Below are positions 53,551 through 64,000 of a stretch of DNA of 64,000 nt, piece by piece (the stretch's first letter is position 1; each line of letters starts with the position of its first letter). Location of the stretch: contig JAFLTQ010000007.1 in assembly GCA_022510385.1 (NCBI GenBank), forward strand, positions 1-64,000, written 5' to 3'. The stretch comes from Muribaculaceae bacterium (lineage in GTDB: Bacteria > Bacteroidota > Bacteroidia > Bacteroidales > Muribaculaceae). A program made the position numbers and the translations under genes. The notes beneath the pieces are model-generated. The model saw only the letters and a list, made by a program, of their open reading frames with translations, was not told where the DNA came from and did not search any database.

Positions 53551-54782
53551 CTTTTGCAGATATAAAGAACAAAATAAACTGGAAACAGCCGAAATATATG
53601 TTGCCGGCTATCCTTTATCCGCTTATACTCGGAACAGGATATCTGATGTTCGATATGTTCGATACGGAGCTGGCGGAAGCACCGTCCCAGTTACAGACGA
53701 CCGAATATCTTAATCCGGAATTACCCCAGGCTCAGTTAAGGAATGAGGAAATCGGAGGAAAGTATGAGAATATGGCCAAGGCATACGGTCATATCCAGGA
53801 TTATTCAGCGGTAGAGAATATAGACCGGGATAATCAGAAAGAGATGGAGGAATATGACTCGAGATATACCGACGACGACCTTGCCTTCCTTGATGAAGAA
53901 GCGGCAGCCCGATTACAGCAAATGCAGGATGCACTTGACCAAAGCAGAGAAAGAGGCCTGGAGATGATGAATGACTCCGTTATGAACCCTCTCTCTGATG
54001 AAGAAAGGATCGCCAGAGGAGAACAAAGGCAACGAGAGGCATTGGAGGAACTTAACCGGGCAATGGCAGAAGCCAGGCTTCAAGGACGTAAAGGACTTGA
54101 AGATGTACCTATAGATGGTTCCGCTACCAACAATAATCAGGAAGATCAGTTATCGGTTGGTGGAACCAAGGATGTGCAGATAAATGAGAATGCGGTCAAT
54201 CATCCGGCTGAAGATGCAGCCATTGAACAGATGGTCAAGGCGGTAAGACCTTCATCTTCATATTTCAATACGCTTGCGGAGAATGAGCCTGAGCCACGAC
54301 TTATAAAGGCGATAATTGATGAGAATATAAAGGCTGTCGATGGTTCCCGTGTAAGGCTCAGATTACTTGACGATGTAGAGATAAGCGGTGTGATACTCGA
54401 AAAAGGATCCTATGTTTATTGCACCATGAGCGGTTTCGGTCAGCAGAGAGTCAAGGGCAACGTAAAAAGTCTTATGGTTGATGACGAGATAATTAAGGTC
54501 AGTCTGACCCTCTATGATACGGACGGAATGGAAGGACTTTATGTACCCCAATCCTCGTTCAGGGAAACAACAAAGGATGTTGCTGCAAGTGCTTTGGGAA
54601 GCAATGTCAATATGAACAACAGTTCCTACAACAACAGTTTCCAGCAATGGGGAATGCAGGCAATCCAGAACGCCTATCAGCAGACCTCCAATGCAATATC
54701 AAAGGCAATAAGAAAGAACCGGGTAAATCTCAAATACGGAACTTTCGTCTATCTCGTAAATAGCCGGGATAATAAAAAGTGA
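53547..54782 (+). CDS. traM: TraM, VirB10-like
   Basis: This protein of 411 residues has an N-terminal membrane helix (about 18-37), a long charged alpha-helical periplasmic linker (about 45-230) and a C-terminal beta domain (RVRLRLLDDVEISGVILEKGSYVYC, YVPQSSFRETTKD). It should span the periplasm and link the inner- and outer-membrane complexes. Confidence 0.92.
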   Translation: MTFADIKNKINWKQPKYMLPAILYPLILGTGYLMFDMFDTELAEAPSQLQTTEYLNPELPQAQLRNEEIGGKYENMAKAYGHIQDYSAVENIDRDNQKEMEEYDSRYTDDDLAFLDEEAAARLQQMQDALDQSRERGLEMMNDSVMNPLSDEERIARGEQRQREALEELNRAMAEARLQGRKGLEDVPIDGSATNNNQEDQLSVGGTKDVQINENAVNHPAEDAAIEQMVKAVRPSSSYFNTLAENEPEPRLIKAIIDENIKAVDGSRVRLRLLDDVEISGVILEKGSYVYCTMSGFGQQRVKGNVKSLMVDDEIIKVSLTLYDTDGMEGLYVPQSSFRETTKDVAASALGSNVNMNNSSYNNSFQQWGMQAIQNAYQQTSNAISKAIRKNRVNLKYGTFVYLVNSRDNKK

Positions 54783-54824
54783 TCCATTATAAACTGATAA
54801 ACCTAATCCTATTAAATAACTGCA

Positions 54825-55757
54825 ATGAAAAGTAAAACAATAGTCCTGACCCTGGCCATGGCGATGATGTCTATGGCATGGAACGATGCAAAAGCTCAAA
54901 ACGAGTTGAATGATTCACCGGATAAAGTAATACCTGTAGAAAAGGTTGAGAGACTTTCGGTCACTTCTATGGAAGGAGTCTCCGGAGCGTGGGATATGGA
55001 GCAGATAACGGTCAATGAACAGGTAACGACGGTTATCACGGCTTCCGAACCGATAAGATTCGTCGATATATCCACTGACAAGATAGCCGGAGATCAGCCT
55101 ATCAACAATACAATAAGACTTAAACCTAAAGAACCGGGTCATGAGGATGGTGAGATTCTTGCAATCGTTACCATTGTCACTGAAAGATACCGCACCCAGT
55201 ATGCCATGATTTACACCACAAGGCTTACAGAAGCCGTGTCTGATAAAGAAGTGCAGCTGGTTGAAAGAAATGCCTATCATAACCCGGCAGTGTCTATGTC
55301 AACTGAGGATATGTACCGATTTGCAAGAAGGATCTGGAACTCTCCGGCAAGGTTCAGGAACCTTACAAGCAAACAGAACAAGATGGTTGTAAGGGTGAAT
55401 AACATTTATTCGGTAGGTGATTATTTCTTCCTTGACTTCTCTGTTCAAAACAAGACAAACATTCGGTTTGACATTGATGAGATAAGGGTGAAACTTGCTG
55501 ACAAGAAAGTTTCCAAGTCCACAAACTCCCAGATTATTGAATTAAAGCCTGACCTGATTTTAGACCGGACGGAATCATTCCTTCATGGATACCGAAATGT
55601 GATAGTGCTGAAGAAACTCACATTCCCTAACGACAAGGTTCTCACAATCGAGATGTCGGAAAAACAAATTTCCGGAAGGACAATCTCTGTGAATATCGAT
55701 TACGAGAATGTTCTCTCAGCCGATGGATTCAATCAACTTTTACTGAAGGAGGATTAA
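54825..55757 (+). CDS. traN: TraN (DUF4138), outer-membrane core component
   Basis: This exported protein of 310 residues has a signal peptide ending NDAKAQ and a beta-rich body. Segments EPIRFVDISTDKIAG, KVSKSTNSQIIELKPDLILDR and NVIVLKKLTFPNDKVLTIEMSEKQISGR match the DUF4138/TraN family, thought to play the VirB9-like role. Confidence 0.92.
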   Translation: MKSKTIVLTLAMAMMSMAWNDAKAQNELNDSPDKVIPVEKVERLSVTSMEGVSGAWDMEQITVNEQVTTVITASEPIRFVDISTDKIAGDQPINNTIRLKPKEPGHEDGEILAIVTIVTERYRTQYAMIYTTRLTEAVSDKEVQLVERNAYHNPAVSMSTEDMYRFARRIWNSPARFRNLTSKQNKMVVRVNNIYSVGDYFFLDFSVQNKTNIRFDIDEIRVKLADKKVSKSTNSQIIELKPDLILDRTESFLHGYRNVIVLKKLTFPNDKVLTIEMSEKQISGRTISVNIDYENVLSADGFNQLLLKED

Positions 55758-55760
55758 GCC

Positions 55761-56267
55761 ATGAAAAGACTACTTATCGCAATAGTGGCTATAGTCAGTA
55801 TGGCGACTACAGCTTTTGCCGGACAAAAGGATGGCAGAGTCGGCGTAGGAGTCGGACTGCTTTACCGGAATAGACTTGAAGCCACTGTCAGTTATGAAAG
55901 AGAAGGCAACAATCACAATGCCTGGGAATTCTTTGCCAACGGATATCTGAAATGGAAAGACTGTGAGAGTTGTGGCCATGTATGCCCTAAATCATTCTGG
56001 CATAATTACAGATCATGGGGAGTCGGAGCTGCTTACAAACCTTGCGTATATCGCGGAAGAAACAACTACGGGAATATCCGTGTAGGTGCTTCTCTCGGTT
56101 CTGATACCCACAAATTCCTTGCCGGAATTCATGCCGGTTACGAACACAATTACAGATTGAAAGCCGGATGGCAGCTCTATTGGCAGGTCAAGACAGACCT
56201 GATGATAAAAGGACAAGACCTGTTCCGGACAGGTGTCGCTATTGGTTTTAAAATCCCGGTCAAATGA
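55761..56267 (+). CDS. traO: TraO, conjugal transfer protein
   Basis: This 168-residue exported protein has a signal peptide ending TTAFAG and a beta-barrel-like composition (alternating aromatic and Gly). A cysteine-rich insert, CESCGHVC, lies at about 73-80. It follows traN by 3 bp, as usual. Its stop overlaps the next gene by 4 bp. Confidence 0.85.
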   Translation: MKRLLIAIVAIVSMATTAFAGQKDGRVGVGVGLLYRNRLEATVSYEREGNNHNAWEFFANGYLKWKDCESCGHVCPKSFWHNYRSWGVGAAYKPCVYRGRNNYGNIRVGASLGSDTHKFLAGIHAGYEHNYRLKAGWQLYWQVKTDLMIKGQDLFRTGVAIGFKIPVK

Positions 56268-57931
56268 TCCTTGATATGGAATATAGATATGAACGAATAC
56301 TCAACCGTATGAAAAAGCTGATAACCAGGGCTGACAAAGTTGATAAGCCCAAGATGATAAAGAGAAAATGTGAACGAATGCTGAAATGGCTTAAGAATAA
56401 CTGTTTTGTTTCCTGTCTTTGTCTTTTGGTCTCTTTCACATTGATTTCGTGTGACGCTCATTTCGATGAGCCGGATCCAAGTATGAAAGTCGGAGACATT
56501 CTTTGTACCGATGGTTCAGTGCTTTCACTTCAGGATTTTGTTACCCAGCATAAGGAACCGGTGGCCGTGGTATATAATGTTAATCCGGATATAAATTCAG
56601 AGATAGTCGGCTATGCCGTCTATCTGAATGATATTTCAGATGAAGCATTCGCTGATTCATTGTATGTAAAGCAGAATACCTCTTTAGATATTTATGCTTT
56701 GGATGGCAACGAAAATACCTACGCCATTTATAAGACAAAGGATGTGGCTTCACCCATGGCCATGCCGGTCTTTGACTTATGGACTTACGGTCAGGCAGCC
56801 TACATTCCATCTGTCGCTCAGTTAAGACAGCTGCAGGAAGTCCACAATTTTATAAACCCAAGGATAGAGGCTTTGGGTGGAGAAAGATTATCTGATAATC
56901 CTGATGAATGCTGGTATTGGTCTTCAACCGAAGTCGAAGGACAGGAAGATTTGAAAGCATGGCTGGTTTCAATGAATTCCGGGATAATACATGAGACTCC
57001 GAAAGACCAGAGACATCACTGCAGACCTGTTGTTACGATCTATCGTCACAATGGTAATCAAAGTTATTACGAAGATGATGATATGGATCATATCTGGAGT
57101 GACTTCACGCTCAAGTTGTCAGTAAAACCGGGATTATTTGATTATAAAACTTTAGATGGAGAATATTTCGGTTCAAGAACCGGTTCGGATTGGCCTTTGA
57201 AATATTGGGTTGCTGTTTACAAGGGTAATTCAAAAGAACCGTTTACTCTGATTCCTTCCAATACTATAACTTTACCGATGTCCCTTCCTCCGGGGAAATA
57301 CAGTTTCGTGGCATGGGCTGAGCCTGTTCCTGATCAGAACGGTTCAACCTATTACTTTCATACAGATGATTTCTCTGAAATGTTGCAGAAACATAAGTAT
57401 GACTACAAAGGGAATGATGAAGGCAAGACTCCTTTCAGAGGGTTGCTTGAAAAGAATGTTGCGTTCACCACTACCGATATTGCAATGGAATTGAAACCTG
57501 CTTTTGCAAGGTATAGACTGATTGCCACTGACCGGGACAGTGTAACCTTCAATCCCGGAAAGATTGTGATATCCTATTACGATTTGCCCGGTGCAATTGA
57601 TGCTCTGTCCGGAGATGTAAATCTGAAATGGAATGATGTTTCTTTCACCTCATATCCTGATGGCGATTTGTTGGCTTTCGACCATGTTCTTTCCAATGAT
57701 AAAAAGGAAACAACAGTCTCTGTCAAAGTTGAGATATACGATGAGAAAGATGAATTGAAAGCAAGAGTTGATAAGATCACCATTCCACTTATCAATGGGG
57801 GGATAACAACTCTCAAAGGTAACTTCTATTCCATGTTGATTCCTGAAGATAATGACGACAAAGGAAATTCCGGAGGCGGTGGTATCGGCATAGACCCTGA
57901 ATGGGAGGAAACAGTAGAAATCGAATATTAA
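56264..57931 (+). CDS. Lipoprotein: N-terminal Lcl/DUF1566-like domain plus fimbrillin-like C-terminus
   Basis: This lipoprotein of 555 residues has lipobox LISC after an unusually long 45-residue N-region; starts at 56354 or 56378 would give a normal signal peptide, while 56264 overlaps traO by 4 bp. Residues about 80-265 match the Lcl/DUF1566-type fold: GDILCTDGSVLSLQDF, AYIPSVAQLRQL and WYWSSTEVEGQEDLKAW, then RPVVTIY. Residues 280-530 are a fimbrillin-like beta-sandwich. The tail is glycine-rich and acidic (GGGGIGIDPEWEETVEIEY). Surface-exposed adhesin-like protein; function inferred. Confidence 0.65.
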   Translation: MILDMEYRYERILNRMKKLITRADKVDKPKMIKRKCERMLKWLKNNCFVSCLCLLVSFTLISCDAHFDEPDPSMKVGDILCTDGSVLSLQDFVTQHKEPVAVVYNVNPDINSEIVGYAVYLNDISDEAFADSLYVKQNTSLDIYALDGNENTYAIYKTKDVASPMAMPVFDLWTYGQAAYIPSVAQLRQLQEVHNFINPRIEALGGERLSDNPDECWYWSSTEVEGQEDLKAWLVSMNSGIIHETPKDQRHHCRPVVTIYRHNGNQSYYEDDDMDHIWSDFTLKLSVKPGLFDYKTLDGEYFGSRTGSDWPLKYWVAVYKGNSKEPFTLIPSNTITLPMSLPPGKYSFVAWAEPVPDQNGSTYYFHTDDFSEMLQKHKYDYKGNDEGKTPFRGLLEKNVAFTTTDIAMELKPAFARYRLIATDRDSVTFNPGKIVISYYDLPGAIDALSGDVNLKWNDVSFTSYPDGDLLAFDHVLSNDKKETTVSVKVEIYDEKDELKARVDKITIPLINGGITTLKGNFYSMLIPEDNDDKGNSGGGGIGIDPEWEETVEIEY

Positions 57932-57989
57932 CGGTCATAACCAATTCAATAACAAATCCTAAACACAAACTTAAAATCCAAAAAACTTA

Positions 57990-59198
57990 ATGAAACACAA
58001 ACTATTAACATTTGCATTGATGGGGGCAATGGTTTCCACAATGCTCTTCTCCTGCAAGAACGCAGAAGAACCCATCCAATCTTCTCCGGTTATTGTAGAT
58101 GCTGAAGGAATGGTGCAATATTCTCTGACAGTCAATATCCCTGACGACATGAGAACCAGAGCTGCTGCAGAAGTAATAGTCGGGAATGATGGACTTTATT
58201 CATTCTCAAGAACCATAGACAGACTATGGTACGGAGTATATTACAATGGCCAGTATCTTTATGACAGTGAAAATACTGTTTATCCGGCTTGGAGTATGGT
58301 TGAGAATGGCAAATTCAATGCATATTTCAAACTTCATCAAGAGATAGATCCGACACAGGTCAAGATCTTCTTCTGGGCAGGCAATGAAGATGATAATGTG
58401 ACAGTATCAGATGTGACATCTTCTGATGCCATCAATCTCAATTTCAAGAACCGTTGTGTAAGCGTAAATCCTTTGTATATGAATGGAAATTCTGAGCTAA
58501 AGGAATACGATTCCTTTGCCGGTTATGTTCAGCTTTCAAAACAGAAAGAGAACCCCAATTTCAATGAGACTGTAATACTTAAACGTCCTTTTGCACAGAT
58601 ACATATCCTTTCAGATGAGTTCACATTCCCAGGCGTGAATGTATATTATCCAAACGGTGTTACAGTAGTTCCAGGTTTCGGTAAAGAAGAAGCCTCTGCA
58701 CTCAATTACACGAATAACATGATGGCCTTGACAACCTGGTTCTTTGATTCATCTTTAGATCTGCCGAATGCCTATACAAAGGATGAATATATATTCTCCC
58801 AAAACAATTATGAGTTCACCAATAATCTGACAGGCACATCACCTGAAAGAGTGACATTTAAAGAGAGGGAGATGGATTATCTTGGTTGTTTCTATGTTTT
58901 TGCACCAATTGAGAAATCTCCTTTAAGATATGCATCTGCATCCGGTAATACAGGAATATTAGGAAAACTGAATCTTGCCTTCAGAAAGCCGACTGAAACT
59001 ATAAGTAATGCTGAATTTGTATCTGTTAATTTGCCGGCTGATGGTTTACAGGCCAATAACCGTTATGTGGTTTATAATCATGAAAATACTGGAGACGGAG
59101 ACGGTGGCAAAGGAGAAGGAGGTTTTGTAACTAATACCTTCACATTTGAAATTATCACAGATTCTGCATGGAACGACACAATCGATTCAGAATATTGA
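57990..59198 (+). CDS. Fimbrillin-like lipoprotein
   Basis: This lipoprotein of 402 residues has lipobox LFSC. The beta-rich body has fimbrillin-type landmarks: LTVNIPDDMRTRA near the start, PFAQIHILSDEF in the middle and LPADGLQANNRYVVY near the end. The acidic tail WNDTIDSEY resembles that of the upstream gene, which suggests a shared assembly or anchoring signal. Confidence 0.68.
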   Translation: MKHKLLTFALMGAMVSTMLFSCKNAEEPIQSSPVIVDAEGMVQYSLTVNIPDDMRTRAAAEVIVGNDGLYSFSRTIDRLWYGVYYNGQYLYDSENTVYPAWSMVENGKFNAYFKLHQEIDPTQVKIFFWAGNEDDNVTVSDVTSSDAINLNFKNRCVSVNPLYMNGNSELKEYDSFAGYVQLSKQKENPNFNETVILKRPFAQIHILSDEFTFPGVNVYYPNGVTVVPGFGKEEASALNYTNNMMALTTWFFDSSLDLPNAYTKDEYIFSQNNYEFTNNLTGTSPERVTFKEREMDYLGCFYVFAPIEKSPLRYASASGNTGILGKLNLAFRKPTETISNAEFVSVNLPADGLQANNRYVVYNHENTGDGDGGKGEGGFVTNTFTFEIITDSAWNDTIDSEY

Positions 59199-59215
59199 AA
59201 TTGAACACTAGAATC

Positions 59216-59238
59216 GGGAGGCGGTTAATCCGTCTCCC
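59216..59238 (+). other. Intra-operon hairpin between fimbrillin-like genes
   Basis: GGGAGGCGG (59216-59224) pairs with CCGTCTCCC (59230-59238), with one wobble and a TTAAT loop. It lacks a T run, so it is more likely an RNA-stability or partial-termination element than a full terminator. Confidence 0.55.
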
Positions 59239-59253
59239 AAAATTAAAATCACT

Positions 59254-60627
59254 ATGAAAAAAGTTATTTATTTTCATATTTTACTGATCATTATACTTTT
59301 AGGTTTGAATTCATGTACATCCGTTGATGAGCCACAACTTACATTGACCGTAACAGAAGAGCAAGAAAACGATGGCTTTCAAATTTTGGATTTTGAAATC
59401 TCCGTAAATGATATAAATGAAACAAGATGTATAAGACCTGAGACTTCTCACAGTGATGATAATGGCACTTATACTTATAATTTCCCTTCTGAAAAATGCT
59501 CACCATCCATTACTAATGTCAAGTACATGGAGATGATGATATTATATGACAAAGAAATCCTCAATTCCACTATTATTGTCGATAAATCCGTAATACAAGA
59601 TTTCACTGACAACGAGTATGTGGTATATGTAAATAAAAGGACTAACGGGGAACAAAGATTTTATCTGGCACTAAAATTCAAGTCCAATCTTGATCCCTCA
59701 AAAATAGAGTTGTTATTTACAGTTAAATTCCCCTCAGCAAGTAATTGGATAATTGAAACTACTGGTGGAAACTGTTTCTTCAAAAATAATGATGATTTAA
59801 ATAATTGTTATATCAGCACTTCCAATACTGCGGAGCTATGTAGTTATTATGCAAAACATAGTCTTAACACTGAAAATGATTGGAAGACTGTAAATCTTAA
59901 TATCATTCTAAAACGGCTGAATTCCTCTATTTGGGTTTTCACCACCCATCCATATTGTGATGCTTTTGACGACTATATTTCCTGGTTTTCAATAGGTCTG
60001 AACAATGAAAGGACAATCAATAATTTTCTTGACGATGAAGGTAACTTGATCTTTCATCAAAAAATTGTTAATGGGGCTGTAAGTAGCACACAGCACAGAT
60101 ATTATGTTTTACAAGACAGGACGGAGTTATCCCAATATTCACTATATCAATATTCCGGAACTTCCAAAGGCAAGACTTGGTGGTGGTATAATGATGAAGG
60201 ATATAATAGACCCCATGCAGCGTCAACTAAATTATTTAAATATAATGATAAGACATATTATTATATAGGCTACTTCAATACTTTGGGAACCTTATCTGAT
60301 AATTATCCTATCTCACATACCGGAAAAGTATTGAAATATCTAACAATGGTGTATAATGAATCCTGGTGCAATCAAAATAATTACCATTATGACGGTTATC
60401 TTCATTATCACTGGTCGACTCTTCCTTTGCCAGATGGTGGTTTGAAAGCAAATACACGGTATGTCTACATTCTTAACGATGATTTCAAGCTTTGGGAAAA
60501 TACTTGGTATCAGGGTGATTTACCAACCCGCTCATCTTCCGAAGAAACTTTACAGACTACCGGATTTACATTGATTGAACAATCAATGGATGAACCACTT
60601 CCTTTTGAATTTATGGAGGAAGAATAA
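59254..60627 (+). CDS. Divergent fimbrillin-like lipoprotein
   Basis: This lipoprotein of 457 residues has lipobox LNSC. The order of features follows the upstream gene (short acidic linker, beta-rich body, LPDGGLKANTRYVYIL near the end, acidic FEFMEEE tail). The sequence has diverged and is richer in Asn and Tyr, and its DNA looks more AT-rich than the neighbours. It is probably a paralogue that evolved quickly or came from another source. Confidence 0.6.
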   Translation: MKKVIYFHILLIIILLGLNSCTSVDEPQLTLTVTEEQENDGFQILDFEISVNDINETRCIRPETSHSDDNGTYTYNFPSEKCSPSITNVKYMEMMILYDKEILNSTIIVDKSVIQDFTDNEYVVYVNKRTNGEQRFYLALKFKSNLDPSKIELLFTVKFPSASNWIIETTGGNCFFKNNDDLNNCYISTSNTAELCSYYAKHSLNTENDWKTVNLNIILKRLNSSIWVFTTHPYCDAFDDYISWFSIGLNNERTINNFLDDEGNLIFHQKIVNGAVSSTQHRYYVLQDRTELSQYSLYQYSGTSKGKTWWWYNDEGYNRPHAASTKLFKYNDKTYYYIGYFNTLGTLSDNYPISHTGKVLKYLTMVYNESWCNQNNYHYDGYLHYHWSTLPLPDGGLKANTRYVYILNDDFKLWENTWYQGDLPTRSSSEETLQTTGFTLIEQSMDEPLPFEFMEEE

Positions 60628-60657
60628 TAGATCCTAATCTTAAACATATAAAACTAA

Positions 60658-61380
60658 ATGAAAATGACAGCTTTGACTATACTTACAAGTGCGGTCCTTA
60701 TAATCCTGATTTTTGTTCAAATGCACAACTCGATGAGAATTGAGGAACGCAGACAAGAACTGGAAGAGCTAATGGATAAATCTAACCATGTGATTTCTAA
60801 GTTTGATTCAGTATTCGGAGAAATGACTCAAGAAAATGAGAAATATACATCTCTGATTGCTCGAGTTCATGAATTGGATAATGAAAATGATAAATTATTC
60901 AAAGAAAACCAAGAGCTTGAAACGAGCAATAGTTCGCTTAAAAAACAGAATGACACACTTCTAAAAGCCAATTTTCAATTGCACAAAGAATTTGAAAAGA
61001 CAGCTAATGATGTAAGACAAAGCAAAAAGAACTTTGATGAATTGACTTTTAATCTAAAATCCCTTAAGAAAGCGAAGGAGAGTCTCGAAATCGCCTTGGA
61101 AATTATTCCGGCTAAGGAGAATAAGAGGCTTTCAGATTCAATCTCGACTCTTGATTTAAGCCGGTCAATCCTTAACCATCTAATTAATAATGAAATTTAT
61201 TGTATTGGCGATCTTGTAAAAAAGGAAGACTGGGAACTTCGAAGAATGGATAAGATAACCCGGAAGACTATAGATAGCATTCAGAACGAACTTGAGATCG
61301 AGAGATTGCATCTCGGGATGGAAGTCACTTGCATTGATGGCCATTGGTATCATCACAATAATGAAACGATAGAAGAATAA
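60658..61380 (+). CDS. Membrane-anchored coiled-coil protein with RpoA-CTD-like C-terminus
   Basis: This 240-residue protein has an N-terminal membrane helix (about 3-20), a long coiled coil (about 22-165) and a C-terminal domain (about 175-225). That domain reads as the two-HhH fold of the RNA polymerase alpha C-terminal domain: IYCIGDLVKKEDWELRRMD, then KTIDSIQNEL and LHLGMEV. In alpha this domain binds DNA and activators. Here, tethered to the membrane beside the coupling protein, it might bind DNA or relaxosome proteins. The domain call is from pattern only. Confidence 0.6.
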   Translation: MKMTALTILTSAVLIILIFVQMHNSMRIEERRQELEELMDKSNHVISKFDSVFGEMTQENEKYTSLIARVHELDNENDKLFKENQELETSNSSLKKQNDTLLKANFQLHKEFEKTANDVRQSKKNFDELTFNLKSLKKAKESLEIALEIIPAKENKRLSDSISTLDLSRSILNHLINNEIYCIGDLVKKEDWELRRMDKITRKTIDSIQNELEIERLHLGMEVTCIDGHWYHHNNETIEE

Positions 61381-61385
61381 GAATT

Positions 61386-64000
<2,615 letters not shown>

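Overview
The window reads as a chromosomal segment of a Bacteroidales gut bacterium. The main evidence is a type IX secretion component (PorQ) with a gene carrying a T9SS-type C-terminal tail, Bacteroidales -33/-7 promoters (TTTG, about 20 nt, TAnnTTTG), PPi-dependent phosphofructokinase, class II (B12) ribonucleotide reductase, a 4-alpha-glucanotransferase with two N-terminal starch-binding domains, and a Bacteroidales-type Tra conjugation operon. Family level (for example Muribaculaceae or Prevotellaceae) cannot be fixed from the sequence alone.

Region 1 (1 to about 32.2 kb) is chromosomal backbone. It holds the end of a tRNA-His gene with its terminator; an FMN-binding/4Fe-4S membrane protein; a candidate orphan small RNA; a pectate lyase operon; a DUF1015 protein; rubredoxin; an EamA exporter; an AraC regulator divergent from nrdJ across a palindromic promoter; and malQ. 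Next comes a leftward block of sugar and central metabolism genes (thioredoxin-like lipoprotein, pfp, glucokinase, GH3, 5'-nucleotidase family, gpmI, rplS, porQ). The stretch from 23.6 to 31.8 kb is more variable: a TonB-domain protein, a very acidic repeat protein, an MFS pump, an ADP-ribosylglycohydrolase/NUDIX/VWA cluster, a small HExxH membrane protein, a DUF3667 protein and a DUF4332 protein.

Region 2 (about 32.4 kb to the right edge) is the left and central part of an integrative conjugative element. It starts with an XRE regulator facing a rightward module: two small helix-turn-helix proteins and a 1088-residue primase/helicase. An AbiE-type toxin-antitoxin pair on the opposite strand follows. 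Next to it is a roughly 0.5 kb non-coding region with two families of 10-bp-phased repeats around an AT-rich core, which looks like an origin or a control region. A second, zinc-less primase-like gene comes next. From 40.8 kb a nearly continuous rightward operon encodes the mating machinery: two TraE-like pilin candidates (DUF4134), TraF, the TraG (VirB4) ATPase, three secreted proteins sharing a C-terminal motif, TraJ, K, L, M, N and O, a VirD4-type coupling protein and a lysozyme-like protein cut by the window edge. No relaxase, integrase or right end is in the window.

The most unusual content is inside the conjugation operon. Four large lipoproteins look like fimbrillins, and two of them combine a fimbrillin-like part with an Lcl/DUF1566-like domain in opposite orders. 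A membrane-anchored coiled-coil protein ends in a domain resembling the C-terminal domain of RNA polymerase alpha. A TCCTAA motif recurs in six intergenic gaps of the operon.
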